64,000 bases of DNA from Takakia lepidozioides (taxonomy: Eukaryota > Streptophyta > Takakiopsida > Takakiales > Takakiaceae). Location of the stretch: contig CM060732.1 in the NCBI GenBank assembly GCA_030704615.1, positions 56,277,053 through 56,341,052 on the forward strand, given 5' to 3'. This document shows, piece by piece, positions 33,960 to 44,797 of this stretch. The translations under genes were made by a program, and so were the position numbers. Within the stretch, counting starts at the first letter, position 1, and each line of letters begins with the position of its first letter. The notes beneath the pieces were generated by a model. That model made no database searches, had not been told where the DNA came from, and was given only the letters and a program-made list of their open reading frames with translations.

Positions 33960-34960
33960 TGGGCAGTATCCGCTGATAAGGCATTTGTCTTCTAGACTTG
34001 TTTGGCGTGGATCAGCAACCGGATTGGCTGCTATGTTACAAAGGCAGATGTGTCAGTTTGGCGTTACCTGTATGTGGAGAGAGATGAGACTACACAACGC
34101 ATCTCCTACGCCATGTTGCGCCAGTTGGTGGCAACAGTACCAACCCTGGGTTGTTCCGGTGTCTGCAGTTCGTGATATCAGCAGGCCTTGCAACATACAT
34201 TTCATTGCTGGGGGCGCAGGATTGGAAAACGTTTGGCTCCATTGATCTGGTAAGTGGCAGTTGGCCCTGCCAAGGGTATTCATCAGCCGAGCATGGCAAT
34301 GGATTGCGAACTCGGGTCGGGTCTGTTTTTGGGAGATGGTGCGGGTTTTGCGCCACTTATCACTTCATCAATCTGTATCTCCACATACAATCTTGGAGAA
34401 TGTGCCACTGATGGGCGATTCTTGGCCAGGGTGATTGGCCAATGTGCATCAAGTCCGGTCGTGGCTTGGGTCATCAGTGTTGCTGGATGCAGCTGCATTG
34501 GGGTCACGGGCTCATCGTCCACGGCTATGGTGGACTAATTGATGCCACCCGCACTTGCTCAAAAATGTGGCATGTTGATGGGATGCAGTCGGCCAGCACA
34601 CCTCACAGTGGATAGCATTTTGGACACATTGAGGCAGTCTCAAGCATGTAGACACGATGACCATGTCGCCTTTGGCAGTGGTCACAAGGTGGGTCAACCA
34701 CGCGCAGATTACCTACACTGCTCAGCTTCCCAGGATCGCATGCTTTCCTGGATAATGAACCTGACCTCACTGTGGGATGCTCAGTTGTAGCAGTTAGTGG
34801 AGCCTAACGCTGACAGAGCGTGAGCGGAGCGATTGGTTTTTACCACTTGTACCCAATGGCGGTGCCGTCTCTTCTGAGGTATCTTGCGTCGTCAGTGTTG
34901 GGGCAAGCAATGGATCTCAATTTCTTTACCTGGATTGCTCCGCTTGCTATGGCTAGCAAC
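33960..34960 (+). pseudogene. Cytosine-5 DNA methyltransferase, module 2
   Basis: Pieces in different frames: a damaged motif I (LLDLFGV, near 33985), YLYVERDETTQRIS (motif II), SGSWPCQGYSSAEHGNGL (motif IV with the Pro-Cys pair), ILENVPLMGDS (VI), GSRAHRPRLWW (VIII) and, near 34885, LGQAMDLNFFTW, which fits motif X. Unlike module 1 the C-terminal part is kept. Several frameshifts and stops show it has been inactive for longer. It directly precedes the RT region, so this module belongs to the surviving pol. Confidence 0.8.
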
Positions 34961-35319
34961 GCAGAGTGCGGAGTATACTTCCTCGCTGGTCTCTCTGCTG
35001 CCTACCGATACGGTACCAAAGAACAGGCATTAGTGGGGGCGAGCATGTGAGACCACGGGTGCAAGCGGCATCCATGGCACACGCGGGAGGTGCTCGAGTT
35101 CAGTGGGAGTTGGCAACCAAGGTGGCGGTGATGGATGAGGTGGGGATTTTTTTCGGGTTGAGGAAGTCCTCGAGGATGAGATGATGGGGCAGGATGAGGC
35201 CTGTCATTGACTGAGCAGGTAGGAGTACTGCTCAAGAGGTTGTCAACATACAACCACTGGACGCGTCCTCTACCTCTAAACCCACTGGGCTTAATTTTGC
35301 AGTTACGACGGAGGACACT

Positions 35320-36770
35320 GGGAGCCTGACATGGACCATTGTCACCGGGGAGAAATACGACGTATATGGCGGTTTCCTGAGGGCTTATATAGGAATTGCT
35401 TTGCCTTCAGTTTGAAGGGACTGGTAGCACTGAAGGGTCAAGAGATCCGTATTGAGTTGTGGCCACTGACATGCCAATCCTTGGAGATCCCCTATAGATA
35501 CAGGTGGCATTGAGAGGTCTTTGATTCAGATGAGGACTCAGATCCTGGGATGGCAGGTTGGTGGAGCTCTCTGGTGGAGAGTATGCTTCAGCCACAGTGA
35601 TGCTAGCCAAGAAGGATTCTATGGCTATTGACGGAGAGACGTATGTGCGGTGATTACCGGCCTGTAAATCGTCAGACCAAGTCTGATAAGTAAGCCATGG
35701 CCAACACCAGAGGAGATCTTTGATGCCATCATCGGGCATGCTAAGGTCTTTAGCACTTGGATTACGATCCAGATATCACCAATTGCCTATCAATGAGGCG
35801 GACAAGCAGAAGAACGGCATTTTGTGGGATCAATGAGCACGGCAAGGATTGCTATATCGGTGGCGGTTCTTACCATTTGGGCTTAAAGAACGCTCCTGCA
35901 GAGTTTCAGAGAGTCATTGATAGGATTCTAGCAGGGGTGGACTTTGCTCGTGCTATATAATGACAGCAATCATCTTTAGTGCTAAGTGGAGGAGTCTGGA
36001 GACACTTCAGGTGGTATTAAAGCGCTTGATGGCGCACGATTGAAGTTGTCATCCGGGGAAGTGCATATTTTTCCACAACCAGATTGAGTATCTGGGTCAC
36101 ATGATATATCCTGGAGGGATTGAGGGGTACAACAGACTAAGGTAGAGGCCCTGCAGAAATTCCACTCCCCACGGATGTGAGCCGAGTTCGAGCTTTCATG
36201 GGGTTGACAAACTATTATAGACAGTTTATCAAGGGATTTATGCCTTTTGCAAAGGCTCTAACCAGTTGACCAAGGTGGAGCTCAGGAGTAGCAGTGGGAA
36301 GATGAACGGGAACGAGCTTTTCAAGAGCTCAAGAGCGAGGTTGACTTCGGCACCTATCCTTAGACGACCTATCAGGGGGCGTCCCTTTCAACTGCATATG
36401 GATTGGAGCATGCCGGCGCTTGGAGCGGTGCTCACAAGGTGGATGATGAGGGAAGAGCAGTTCGTAGTGGCTTATGCTAGCCACTCGACAACGCTGCAGA
36501 GGCTAAGTATAAGCTCATATGAGGGAGAGTGTTTAGTTGCAGTGTGGGCCGGGCACACTTCACAGGGCTATCTATACGGTAATCTCTTCATCCTTGTCAC
36601 GGATCACCAGCCACTCAAGTGGTTGATGGAGTCAGACAAGCTTACGGGGAGCTTGCACGGTGGGCACTCATACTCCCGGAGTATGACTTTCAGGTTGTGC
36701 ATTGACCGAGTTTGGTCATCGGGATGCAAATGGATTGAGTCGCAATCCATGCACGAGCCAGCAGGATGAC
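35320..36770 (+). pseudogene. Reverse transcriptase and RNase H of the methyltransferase element
   Basis: Recognisable pieces are YRYRWH, RRMCGDYRPVNRQTKSDK, GINEHGKDCYIGGGSYHLGL followed by KNAPAEFQRVIDRILAGVDF (35820-35950), the thumb-region phrase YLGHMIYPGGI, NYYRQFIKGFMPFAK, then RNase H with RPFQLHMDWSMPALGAVLTR, SISSYEGECLVAVWAG and LVTDHQPLKWLMES. The YxDD active-site strand following VDFA is lost. Frameshifts are frequent. The order is that of gypsy Pol. Confidence 0.8.
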
Positions 36771-36949
36771 ACTGGAGCTCGGTGGCATGGTGAGACGGAC
36801 GAGGAAATGGTGCCGGGATGGCATGCATTTGTCTTTTTGTGTATCTTGGCATCGGAAGGTCAGGTTGGACCTACAATAGGGATGACTGTAGACGGAGTGT
36901 CTGAGGACCCTTAGGCTATGATGAGCCAGGTGGTACTAGAGATATATAT

Positions 36950-37725
36950 GAGGATTCGCGGTGTGTTGGACCTACCTCCGTACTGGAGACACGGCAGCCA
37001 CTGTACTGCCAAGGAGAGGGATCGGATCCTGCAATGAGCCAAGAGGTTCAAGTGGAGGGGAATACACCTGCTCCGAGTATGGGAGGATGGTGGGTGAGGA
37101 TTGTTCCTCACCCCACACAGCGTGCACGGTTGGTGCGGCATGCCTATGAGGAGTTTGGGTATTTTGGAGTGCGATGTACACACAGTTTACTACAGGGGCA
37201 GTATTGATGGCGTGGTACATATATAGAGGGCAACAGTTTGTGCTAGGTGCATGGTGTGTGACAGGAATGCGTGCTTCATTCAACGCCCCTACACCACAGT
37301 TGCATCCTTTACCAATCATGGGATTGGGCTACAGTGGAGTCTGTCTTGACTTCGCAAGGACCGTTGCCACTGACTATGCCCACCACAGATATGTATTGGT
37401 GATGGTGGAGCACTTCTCCAAGTGGATTGAGTTGGTTCCATTGCCTGATAAGGCTAGTGAAGGGGCTGCTATGCATTCTTGGATCGTGTGCTTAGCCGAT
37501 TTGGTGCTCCAACTGAGGTCTACTCACGGACCAAGGGAGAGAGTTCTTGGGCGAGTTTCAGGCTTTGTGTGATAAAGCCTTGATAGACCGCCGCACCACT
37601 TCTCGGGTTCATCATGAGGCTGATGGCTTGGCAGAGAGAGTTGTTCAGACGGTGAAGAGGGGTTTGCGCAAGTATGGCTTGCAGAAGGGACACCTAGAGA
37701 TTGGGATCTTCAGGTGCCTTGCTTA
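36950..37725 (+). pseudogene. Integrase of the methyltransferase element
   Basis: RLVRHAYEEFGYFGVRCTHS (37128-37185) is the H-x-H part of the zinc domain and VCDRNACFIQ the Cys part. The DDE core begins with LDFARTVATDYAHHRYVLVM and EHFSKWIELVPLPDKASEGA, and continues in another frame with HHEADGLAERVVQTVKRGLR, which contains the third acidic residue. Integrase inserts the cDNA into chromatin. Frame breaks near 37255 and 37490 disable it. Confidence 0.8.
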
Positions 37726-38240
37726 GCGATGGGCTACAGGTTCAGCAAACAGCATCACTTGCCTCCTTCTCACCATATTTCCTTCTCTTTTGGCCGAGAG
37801 CCGGATTTGCTGCAACCATTCGTAGGGACACTGCTCAAGTCCTTAACCTTGACGATCCGGACGTGTGGGTACGTGTATGTGATCAGCGTGCAGAGTTGTT
37901 CAAGAAAGTCATGCCCATGGCTTTTTGTGAACCTTGCCCTTGCACAACATCGTGATACGTTGAGGTATGTCACTATACATGGTGGAGGATATCGTCCTGT
38001 GGTTCGGAGGTTTAGCCCTGGTGACTATGTTTATTTTGCAGCAGACTGCTCCTACGACCCTGGATGTCACTGCGATGTCACTGCAGACGTGTCATTCTGA
38101 GGGTTCAAGAGGTTTTGCCCTCAGGAGTCCTGATCTGGAGGTCAGGATGGCATGACTTGGAAAAACCATGTGCGTAATTGTGCGCCATGTCAACCTTCCC
38201 AATGTCGATGGCAGAGTTGACCCAACTTTGGCAGTGGTAC
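37726..38240 (+). pseudogene. Post-integrase region of the methyltransferase element
   Basis: Open frames 37701-37955 and 37714-38100 overlap; one gives FGREPDLLQPFVGT, the other RPVVRRFSPGDYVYFAADC, which resembles the small SH3-like module after gypsy integrases (R-x-F-x-x-GDYVYF). No chromodomain is present. Confidence 0.55.
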
Positions 38241-38244
38241 TTGC

Positions 38245-38415
38245 AGGTTTGAGTGGCATGCCTCTGTGGGTCTGCCAAAGGGGCAGCCACCATGCTGGTG
38301 TGTGATCGATGCTCAAGAATTTGGCAATATGGGATGCCTTAACACACATCTCTTGAGAGGGTTCCTGATGGAGATTGGTTTGTCCATACTGCTTGGGATA
38401 GTGGACATGGACATG
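38245..38415 (+). pseudogene. PHD-finger-like segment at the end of Pol
   Basis: One frame gives ACLCGSAKGAATMLVCDRCS and RIWQ, the next GCLNT, then ERVPDGDWFV. PHD fingers have CxxCG...MLxCDxC...WHxxCLxPPL...P.G.WxCPxC. The order and spacing fit, with Cys and His losses by mutation (His to Gln in RIWQ, last Cys replaced). PHD fingers read histone H3 tails. Here it sits where chromoviruses have a chromodomain, so it may have directed integration (inference). Confidence 0.55.
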
Positions 38416-38650
38416 ACTAGAGGCAGCTCACAAGACATGGGAGGCCAAGCTCATAGGAGTCAATACACCGAGATTCCAGCTCAATTCCACAGGTTGCAAG
38501 ACAGCGATTAACGTGGGGCAACTCTCCACACCCAGCCTCTTGATCTATCGAGTTTGAGTGTAGTAGGGACAGTTGTGATGGACTTAGTGAGGCTATGGTC
38601 ACTATCACATCTTGTGGCTACCTGGACTTAGAGGGACCTAAGCACCAGCT

Positions 38651-38660
38651 AGGGGGCGAT
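38651..38660 (+). promoter_or_regulatory. Polypurine tract
   Basis: AGCTAGGGGGCGAT ends at 38660, directly before TGTGTGG. The same tract precedes LTR starts at 20969 and, on the minus strand, near 57909. It primes plus-strand DNA synthesis. Confidence 0.6.
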
Positions 38661-39361
38661 TGTGTGGACTAGTGACTTGCCATATGGCCAGCATAGTGGG
38701 GCACCTAGTCTGACTGAGTTGTGTAGCCTAGTGGTTGGACTAGTGGCTGGACTAGTGGTGGACTAGTGATATACTAGTGTGGTATGCACATGTGTTGTGT
38801 GGTTTTTGGGACAGCGATGTAGTTTTGTAGCGATAGGTATGTGCACGACAGCTGTCAAGTTATTTTACCACTAGTGTGAAACTAGCTAGGAAATAGCTAG
38901 CTTTTACATATTGACATTTGGGATTGGCCCAAGTGTCAATCCAGGGTTCAAGGCAGATTTAGGCTTTAGAGTGGTTATCTTCACGGCAAGCGCGGGAGGC
39001 TCATCTTTCTCTAGTTGAGCCTCACCGCGCCTAGCTATGGCGCCGTAGTGCGGATTCCCCATGGCTTGGGGTGCTTTGGATTGACTTGTATTTGAGTGAT
39101 GAGGTTATATATGCATGAGTTTATGCTTCAGCTTTGTGAGCTCGCTTGTGCTTGTATTCTTCTTCTTTATCATTGTGTGGACTAGTGACTGCCATAGTGG
39201 ATAGCATAGTGGCAGCCTAGTGACTGACTAGTTGTAACCTAGTGGTTGGACTAGTGGTTGGACTAGTGGTGGACTAGTGGTATACTAGTGTGTGGTGTGC
39301 ATATGTGTTGTGTGGTTTTGGACAGCGATGTAGTTGTGTAGCGATATGTATGCGCACGACA
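38661..39361 (+). repeat. Right LTR region with B-A-B block order
   Basis: Block B (38661-38852) starts TGTGTGGACTAG and ends GCACGACAGC; block A (38853-39172) is the copy of 22121-22447; a second block B (39174-39361) follows and ends GCGCACGACA at the border with chromovirus 2. B directly followed by A is also seen near 42750-42830 and, on the minus strand, at 57801. The natural LTR is therefore probably B plus A (about 510 bp) behind the polypurine tract. Confidence 0.75.
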
Positions 39362-39835
39362 AATCTGTTGATGGAGGAGCTTAAACAAATAAACCGCCCC
39401 GGGACTTGTTGTTGGCGGGTCGGATACATTACTGCAAAAGACGACCAAGACGTGCAAGGTCGAGCCGTACAAAGGAAGTCACGCCATGGAAGTGCTAAAA
39501 TGGTGGATTTATTGAATGGAAGTACACGTTTGTCATACTTCCCTACATCAAGCGATTTGGACCACGGAATGTTCATACGCTCTTTTCTACTCGACAATGC
39601 TTCAACATGGTTATAGACTTGGGAGAGAAGACTGATCGCGAAAGAAGAACCTTTGCTATGGAACACCTTGGAAGCGAGACTGCTCCACCAATTCAAGGCA
39701 GTGGATGTGACTATAACTGCTTGGATGAAATTGTGGAATTTGGAATAACGAGGCAGTGTGCAGAATTATATTGAGGTTTTTTTAATCTTCAAGTCCAGAT
39801 AGAGAAACCTTAGAATGACGAGTGGTCAGACTAGC
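39362..39835 (+). pseudogene. Gag remainder of chromovirus 2
   Basis: The first frame (39362-39616) reads LLMEELKQINRPG..., DLLNGSTRLSYFPTSSDLDH and RSFLLDNASTWL, then a stop, then ARLLHQFKAVDVTITAWMKL and VQNYIEVF. This is the Gag core (W at a conserved place, F-K-x-V-D). It resumes the protein interrupted at 22120. Stops and a frameshift near 39750 follow. 39836-40130 is AT-rich with no clear coding. Confidence 0.7.
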
Positions 39836-40130
39836 TCGATATGATGTAATCGGGTAGTTGCAGGATAAAGTGGATAAAAAACGACAGATGTTGTCTTCCA
39901 TGGAAATCTATGACAAAGTTTAAATTGATGATATTTTCCCAAATAATTTCAAATAATGATAGACAATGGTATATTTAACATTTTTAGTAAATGATCTTAC
40001 CCCAAACATCAAAGATATTTTTTACTATAAATTTTAGTTTTAATTTGAATAAAATTTGATATATCAAAAATTAGAATTTACATCGATTTGTCTATATCAT
40101 TTGCTGTAAAATATGACATATTAAAATCCC

Positions 40131-40930
40131 AAAACACAAATGGATGACCTACTATCGAAAGACTTTATAAAACCAAGTGTATCCCCATATGGAGCGCCGG
40201 TGTTGTTTGTGAAGAAAAAAAATTGAGCAATGCGGATGTGTATTGATTATTGAGCTCTCAACTAGTAGACGTCTAAATGTGAGTCTGGGAAACAAGAAGT
40301 AGATTATCTTGGGCATCGCATAAGTAAGAAGAGAATTGAGGTGATGAACGAGAAAATAGAAGCTATTCAGCAATGGATAGCCCTTGAAGACATTACCCAA
40401 TTAAAAAGTTTTTTTGGCCATACCGGATTCTATATAAGATTTGCACGGGCATTCTCGAAGATTGCCCAACCATTCACAAATCTTTTGGGCAAAGAAATGA
40501 TAGAAGTGGGCTACAGAAGAGGAGTTAGCATTTCAGGCCTTCAATGATCCGTTGCTTTATGCCCCGATCTTGAAATGGTATGATCCGACAAGACTAATCA
40601 AGCTCTTGGTAGATGTGTCAGGCTTTAAAAGTGGGTGGGGTGTTACAACAAGAATGGGAAGACGGATGGCACCCAGTGACATATTTTTCTCGGAAATTGT
40701 TACATGCGGAACAAAATTACCATACAACTGAACGAGAAGAATTGACTCTTGTTTTGACTACAAAACATTGGAAACACTATCTTGGAAACAAATAGTTCGT
40801 GATAGAGACAGACCATAAATCGTTGGTGTACTTGGAGACTAGAAAGATCTATCGAAGAGACAAATTCGTTGGGCGGAGTGACGACAACAATTTTAACATG
40901 AAGATTATCTATGTGGAGGGAAAATGACAA
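40131..40930 (+). pseudogene. RT remnant and RNase H of chromovirus 2
   Basis: [11 protein letters not shown], a stop, AMRMCIDY and a stop are followed at once by EVDYLGHRISKKRIEV, so the RT palm with its YxDD motif (roughly 400-450 bp) was deleted near 40265-40290. Next come LKSFFGHTGFYIRFARAFSK and the RNase H parts YFSRKLLHAEQNYHTTEREE, TLVLTTKHWKHYLGNK and ETDHKSLVYLETRK. Multiple frames are needed. It cannot be active. Confidence 0.8.
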
Positions 40931-41713
40931 TTGGCGGATGCAATGACAATGATGCCGCGTATGAACACATTGATAGAGATCAACCTTCAACCCGATTTGT
41001 GGAACAAGATAGCGAAGGCTTCTAAAAATAATTGGGAGATCGTGGACGCTAAGAGGAAAGACAAAGTGACAGAAGTTCGAGGGTTGATATTCAATGAAGG
41101 TAAACTTTGGATCCCTGATGAACCTGCATTGAAGACATAAGTTTTGTTTGAAGCTCATGATACGGCGATAGGAGGACATGTTGGAGTTGAAAAAACATTC
41201 GAACAACTTAAACAAACATTTTATTGGCCACGGATGCGAAACGAGGTGGAGACGTATGTTCGAAGTTGCATGAAATATCAACAAACCAAGTCAACAAACC
41301 GCAAGCCAGTAGGTCTTTTACAACCACTACCGGTACCAAACAGACGTTGGGAATACATGAGCATGGATTTAGTTTGTGAATTACCTCAAACCTCATCAGG
41401 ATACGACACTATAGTGGTATTTGTAGATAAATTGAGTAAGATGATACACATCCGCCCCACTAGAAAATTTGTCACTGCACATGAACTAGCTCGACTATAT
41501 CTTGAAGCGGTCTATTCCCATCATGGGCTATCTAAACTTCTCATTACTGATAGGGGTAGCCAATTTACTAATTTGTTTTGGAAAAGCCTATTTGGTCTTT
41601 TTAAAACCAAATTAACTATGTCAACATCCTATCATTTTGAGTCAGATGGACAGACAGAGCGAGCGAATCGTACAATTGAAGACATGTTTACATTAGAAGA
41701 ACAAAAGAAGTAA
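40931..41713 (+). pseudogene. Integrase of chromovirus 2
   Basis: A 189-codon frame (41144-41713) holds the H2C2 zinc domain (HDTAIGGHVGVEKTFEQLKQ with YVRSCMKYQQTK, one Cys replaced by Tyr in C-x2-C) and the DDE core: EYMSMDLVCELPQTSSGYDT, ITDRGSQFTN and ESDGQTERANRTIEDM. These give the three catalytic carboxylates: the first in SMDL, the second in TDRG, and the Glu of TERAN. The frame ends at a stop 41713. It is the best preserved gene of this element. Confidence 0.85.
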
Positions 41714-42224
41714 GATTGTTTATTACTTTTGGTAGAATTTTCATACAGTAACTCGGTCAACGCGTCAACCAAATAAACTCATTTTTTTTAAAATGTATGA
41801 CGAATACCCAAATGTGCCAACAATTCTCATAAAGTTCAAATTACCAAATGAAGAGTTATTAAAGATAGCCGCAACTGACGCATTTGTACAACAAATTCGA
41901 CGGGGGTACTTTAAGCCAAAGAAAAGCTGATGGTTGTCAAAAATCGCCAAAAGCAGTATGCAAATGCATATTGACGGGATGAAGAGTTTGCAATCGGGGA
42001 TAAAGTGTGGTTGTCTACAACCAACTTACACATCATTGGATCGCGAAAACTAGGGGCACGATTTATTGGTCTTTTTTCGATCATTAAACATATTGGAGCA
42101 GTAACATACAACTGGAGTTACCACATATGAAGATCCACCTGATATTTCACGTTTCTCTACTACATCGTTACGAACCTCGACCATCAATATTAAAAAATAA
42201 TCAAGAACCATAACCTTTACCAGA

Positions 42225-42350
42225 GTTGATAGACGGAAACGAAGAGTGGGAAGTCGACCGTATTCTGAAAAAAAACGCAAACGAGGGCGATATGAGGTGT
42301 CGGAGTATTTGGTTTTATGGAAAGGATTTCCATTACATTAAGCTACGAGG
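42225..42350 (+). pseudogene. Chromodomain remnant of chromovirus 2
   Basis: One frame gives EEWEVDRILKK, the next VSEYLVLWKGFPLH then stop. Together they are the first two strands of a chromodomain. The C-terminal helix is absent. The polypurine tract GAGGAGAGGAT follows at 42347-42357. Confidence 0.7.
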
Positions 42351-42357
42351 AGAGGAT

Positions 42358-42728
42358 TGTAACAGGGTAAAATCTAGAAGGTTCTAGATGGAGGAAGAAA
42401 GTTCCCTAGAAGTTTTCAAAATAATTAGGAAGGTTCCTAGGAAGTTTAACTTAAGGAAGTTTGACTTGAGGCTCTCAAATCAAACTTATAAGATATTTAT
42501 ATTATGGAGAGTAAGTCAAATATTTGATAAAATCATATTGTGGAGAATATGTCAAACCTTAGGTTGACTTTATGAAGTTTTGACTTGAGGCTCTCAAGTC
42601 AAACGTTTAAAATAATCATATTGTGAAGGGTATATAAGCATGCAATGAAAGCATGGAAGACATCGAGTTGTTTTAGGAAAAAGTTGATAAGTACTTCCAT
42701 TATAGTATATGTAGATTTGGGTGTTACA
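42358..42728 (+). repeat. 3' LTR of chromovirus 2
   Basis: TGTAACAGGG to GGGTGTTACA. It matches 20982-21342 with about 10% visible differences and a short internal duplication (TTTAACTTAAGGAAGTTTGA). The TATA box lies at 42631-42637. Confidence 0.85.
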
Positions 42729-43040
42729 CTAATTTGTTGTGCATATATATATTGTGGGGTTTAGACAATGATATCGTGGTATAACAATATGTGTGCGTAT
42801 GACAGTCGTCAAGTTAATTTTATGTTTAGTGTGAACTAGCTAGGAGAAAACTAGTTTTTATGTATTGACACTTGATATTGGCTCAAGTGCCAAACCATGG
42901 ATCAAGATCTTTTATATGACACTTGGGATGTTATCCTCACGACACTCGCGGTGAGACTCAGCTTTCTCGAGTTGAGCCTTTTGCGTCTAGCTATGGCACC
43001 GTAGTGTAAACTCCCCACAATTTGGGATGCACTTGGCTGC
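42729..43040 (+). repeat. Remainder of the outer LTR (blocks B and A)
   Basis: Contains GTGCATATATATATTGTGGG, then TGACAGTCGTCAAGTTAATTT and the inner landmarks of block A up to GGATGCACTTGGCT. It is more diverged than the copies in the nested element. It continues the LTR that is cut at 20981. Confidence 0.7.
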
Positions 43041-44790
43041 GTACATCCGTGGACACTTCAGCAAAAAATTTCATTTTAACATTTTTAATACAATCCAAGT
43101 TAATAAAAAAAATTGTGCTGGTAACTTGTCACTTGACCCTAAGCAGGTGGACCAAATGTAGATAACAAATAATCAATATCCTCACTTTTCATCGATTATA
43201 GAAATGTGCATCCACTAGGTACAACATTGACAAATGGTAAACAATTTATAATTTATATTTATATTCTAATTTATTTGTCATATTATTCGTTGTAGGCTAA
43301 GAACTCGATACCAAAGGATTTTGCGGCGGCCGGCAACATCTACAATAACGACATTGCATTTCTCTTTAACATTATTTAAGACCACAACGCCGACCATGAA
43401 ATGCCGGAGCTAGGATTTGATCCCGGAATCACCCTGGTGCCACTTAGGACTCCAATTATGCAGAAAATAGAAAGTTAAAATTAAAATATATATACTAATT
43501 ATTTATTTAATCCCTCGAAATTTCAAATGGATGAAAAATTTGCAGATGAAGTTGGATGAAATCAAGCTCTAAATGAAAAATGTACCTTATTAACTTCTGC
43601 GTCCCCCTTGTGTTCATGGCACCCTAAATAACCTAAAGGACTGCCGTCAAAAATTCTTGGAGTGCCTATGGGTACCCACAATCTGATGGTTTGGGGTCTC
43701 CAGGGTTGATTTCACCACGTGGCAGAGATGGGGATGGGTGTGGGCATTTGGGTGCCTGCGGGGCTGCACCTCGCAAACAGCGGCAAGCCCCATAGCACGC
43801 AAAAAGGGTGGCAGCAGGTTGCCCGTCAGTTCATCGAAATTGTTGAGGTGGCCCCTTTCTTCGCCGGGATTCTCTACCGGCTCAAGCCATAGTTGGCCTG
43901 AGCTGGTAGGAAATTGGTTTTTTGGCAATCTCTACCTCTAAACAGCTTAGAATGGTTTTATTTTTTTCCAGGGTAGTGAGTATGAAGGCTAGCAACAAGA
44001 TGACCACATGAATTTTGGGACACATTTGGGGTGATTTGGGGGTCCCATGATAGAAATTTCCATTCCCCCCCCCCCCCCCCCCCCCGTTGGTTTTCTCATA
44101 CAAAACAACCATTGTGAATTTTTGGAATCTGGCTCTGGATTTTTGGGTGGACATGCTGTAGGTGCGATATAATCAGAATCTGGATAGCCTGTAGCTATGA
44201 AAATTCTAAATGGTAGGCCATCTGCTTAGTCAAACCAATTTTTCACTGTGAAAATGGAGAATGGTAGAAAATTTATCCTAGCATTTTTGTTGTAATCTTT
44301 CTAATTAGACGGTCAAATCAATGCAGATTTTTGCAGGAGGTGCATGAAGTAGGTAGGATCACTTTCGTAGGATTCCAACCCTCTGCAATGTAGGCTTGCC
44401 ATGATCTTACGCAGGGTTGGGGGTCGTCCGGGTTAACTACTGCGGTCCCTACAAATCAAGCACCAGCCTTGGCAGGTTTAGAAGCTCAATTGTACCTCTT
44501 TGCCAAGTGCTGAGGTGTTTACATTGCGAGATTGTTACATGATCAGTGCTGGTAGAGTCTAGATAAATTCGACCTACGCTAGAGAAAGCGCTTCACTCTC
44601 GTTGGGAAGACTTTGAAACCAGATCAGATATCAAACAGCTCTTCAGGGTAAGAAATTCGTTGATGCTGTGGGATATAGAGGGAATATAATGGTACAAACA
44701 AGATAAGAAGTGGGACCTATCCGTGGCTTCTTTGTGGAGGATATTACTGTGGAGCTCTTGAGGAGTTATATCCTGGGCTTGAATGTAGGT
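43041..44790. other. Region without a recognisable gene
   Basis: No coding sequence I can support. A run of about 19-20 cytosines lies at 44067-44085. Open frames at 43647-43941 on both strands overlap and have no motif. Confidence 0.4.
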
Positions 44791-44797
44791 CATCTTC

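Larger units (their letters stand above)
22121..39361 (+). mobile_element. Gypsy element encoding cytosine-5 DNA methyltransferase, with duplicated gag-protease-methyltransferase modules
   Basis: Bounded by TGTCAAG at 22121 and GCACGACA at 39361, inside the Gag of chromovirus 2. Order: LTR part, 5.2 kb leader with an internal LTR-like block, Gag, protease, methyltransferase, a junction, then a second Gag, protease and methyltransferase, reverse transcriptase, RNase H, integrase, PHD-like finger, polypurine tract and LTR. Capture of cytosine methyltransferases by retrotransposons is known from dinoflagellates and charophytes. The duplicated module, the split LTR arrangement and the PHD-like finger are the notable points. 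The copy is dead, with stops and frameshifts in every gene. Confidence 0.8.
20982..42728 (+). mobile_element. Chromovirus 2: gypsy element split by the methyltransferase retrotransposon
   Basis: Related LTRs lie at 20982-21342 and 42358-42728. Its primer site and the first codons of Gag lie left of the nested 17-kb insertion; the rest of Gag, remnants of RT, RNase H, integrase and a frameshifted chromodomain lie right of it, all on the plus strand. Flanks are GACTAG on the left and CTAAT on the right, sharing CTAG/CTAA, so the duplication is imperfect. The outer LTR it entered continues on both sides. Confidence 0.8.

Noticed and set aside
43647-44154. Open frames around 43.6-44.1 kb
   Set aside because: They overlap on both strands, include a poly-glycine run from the C tract, and match nothing recognised.
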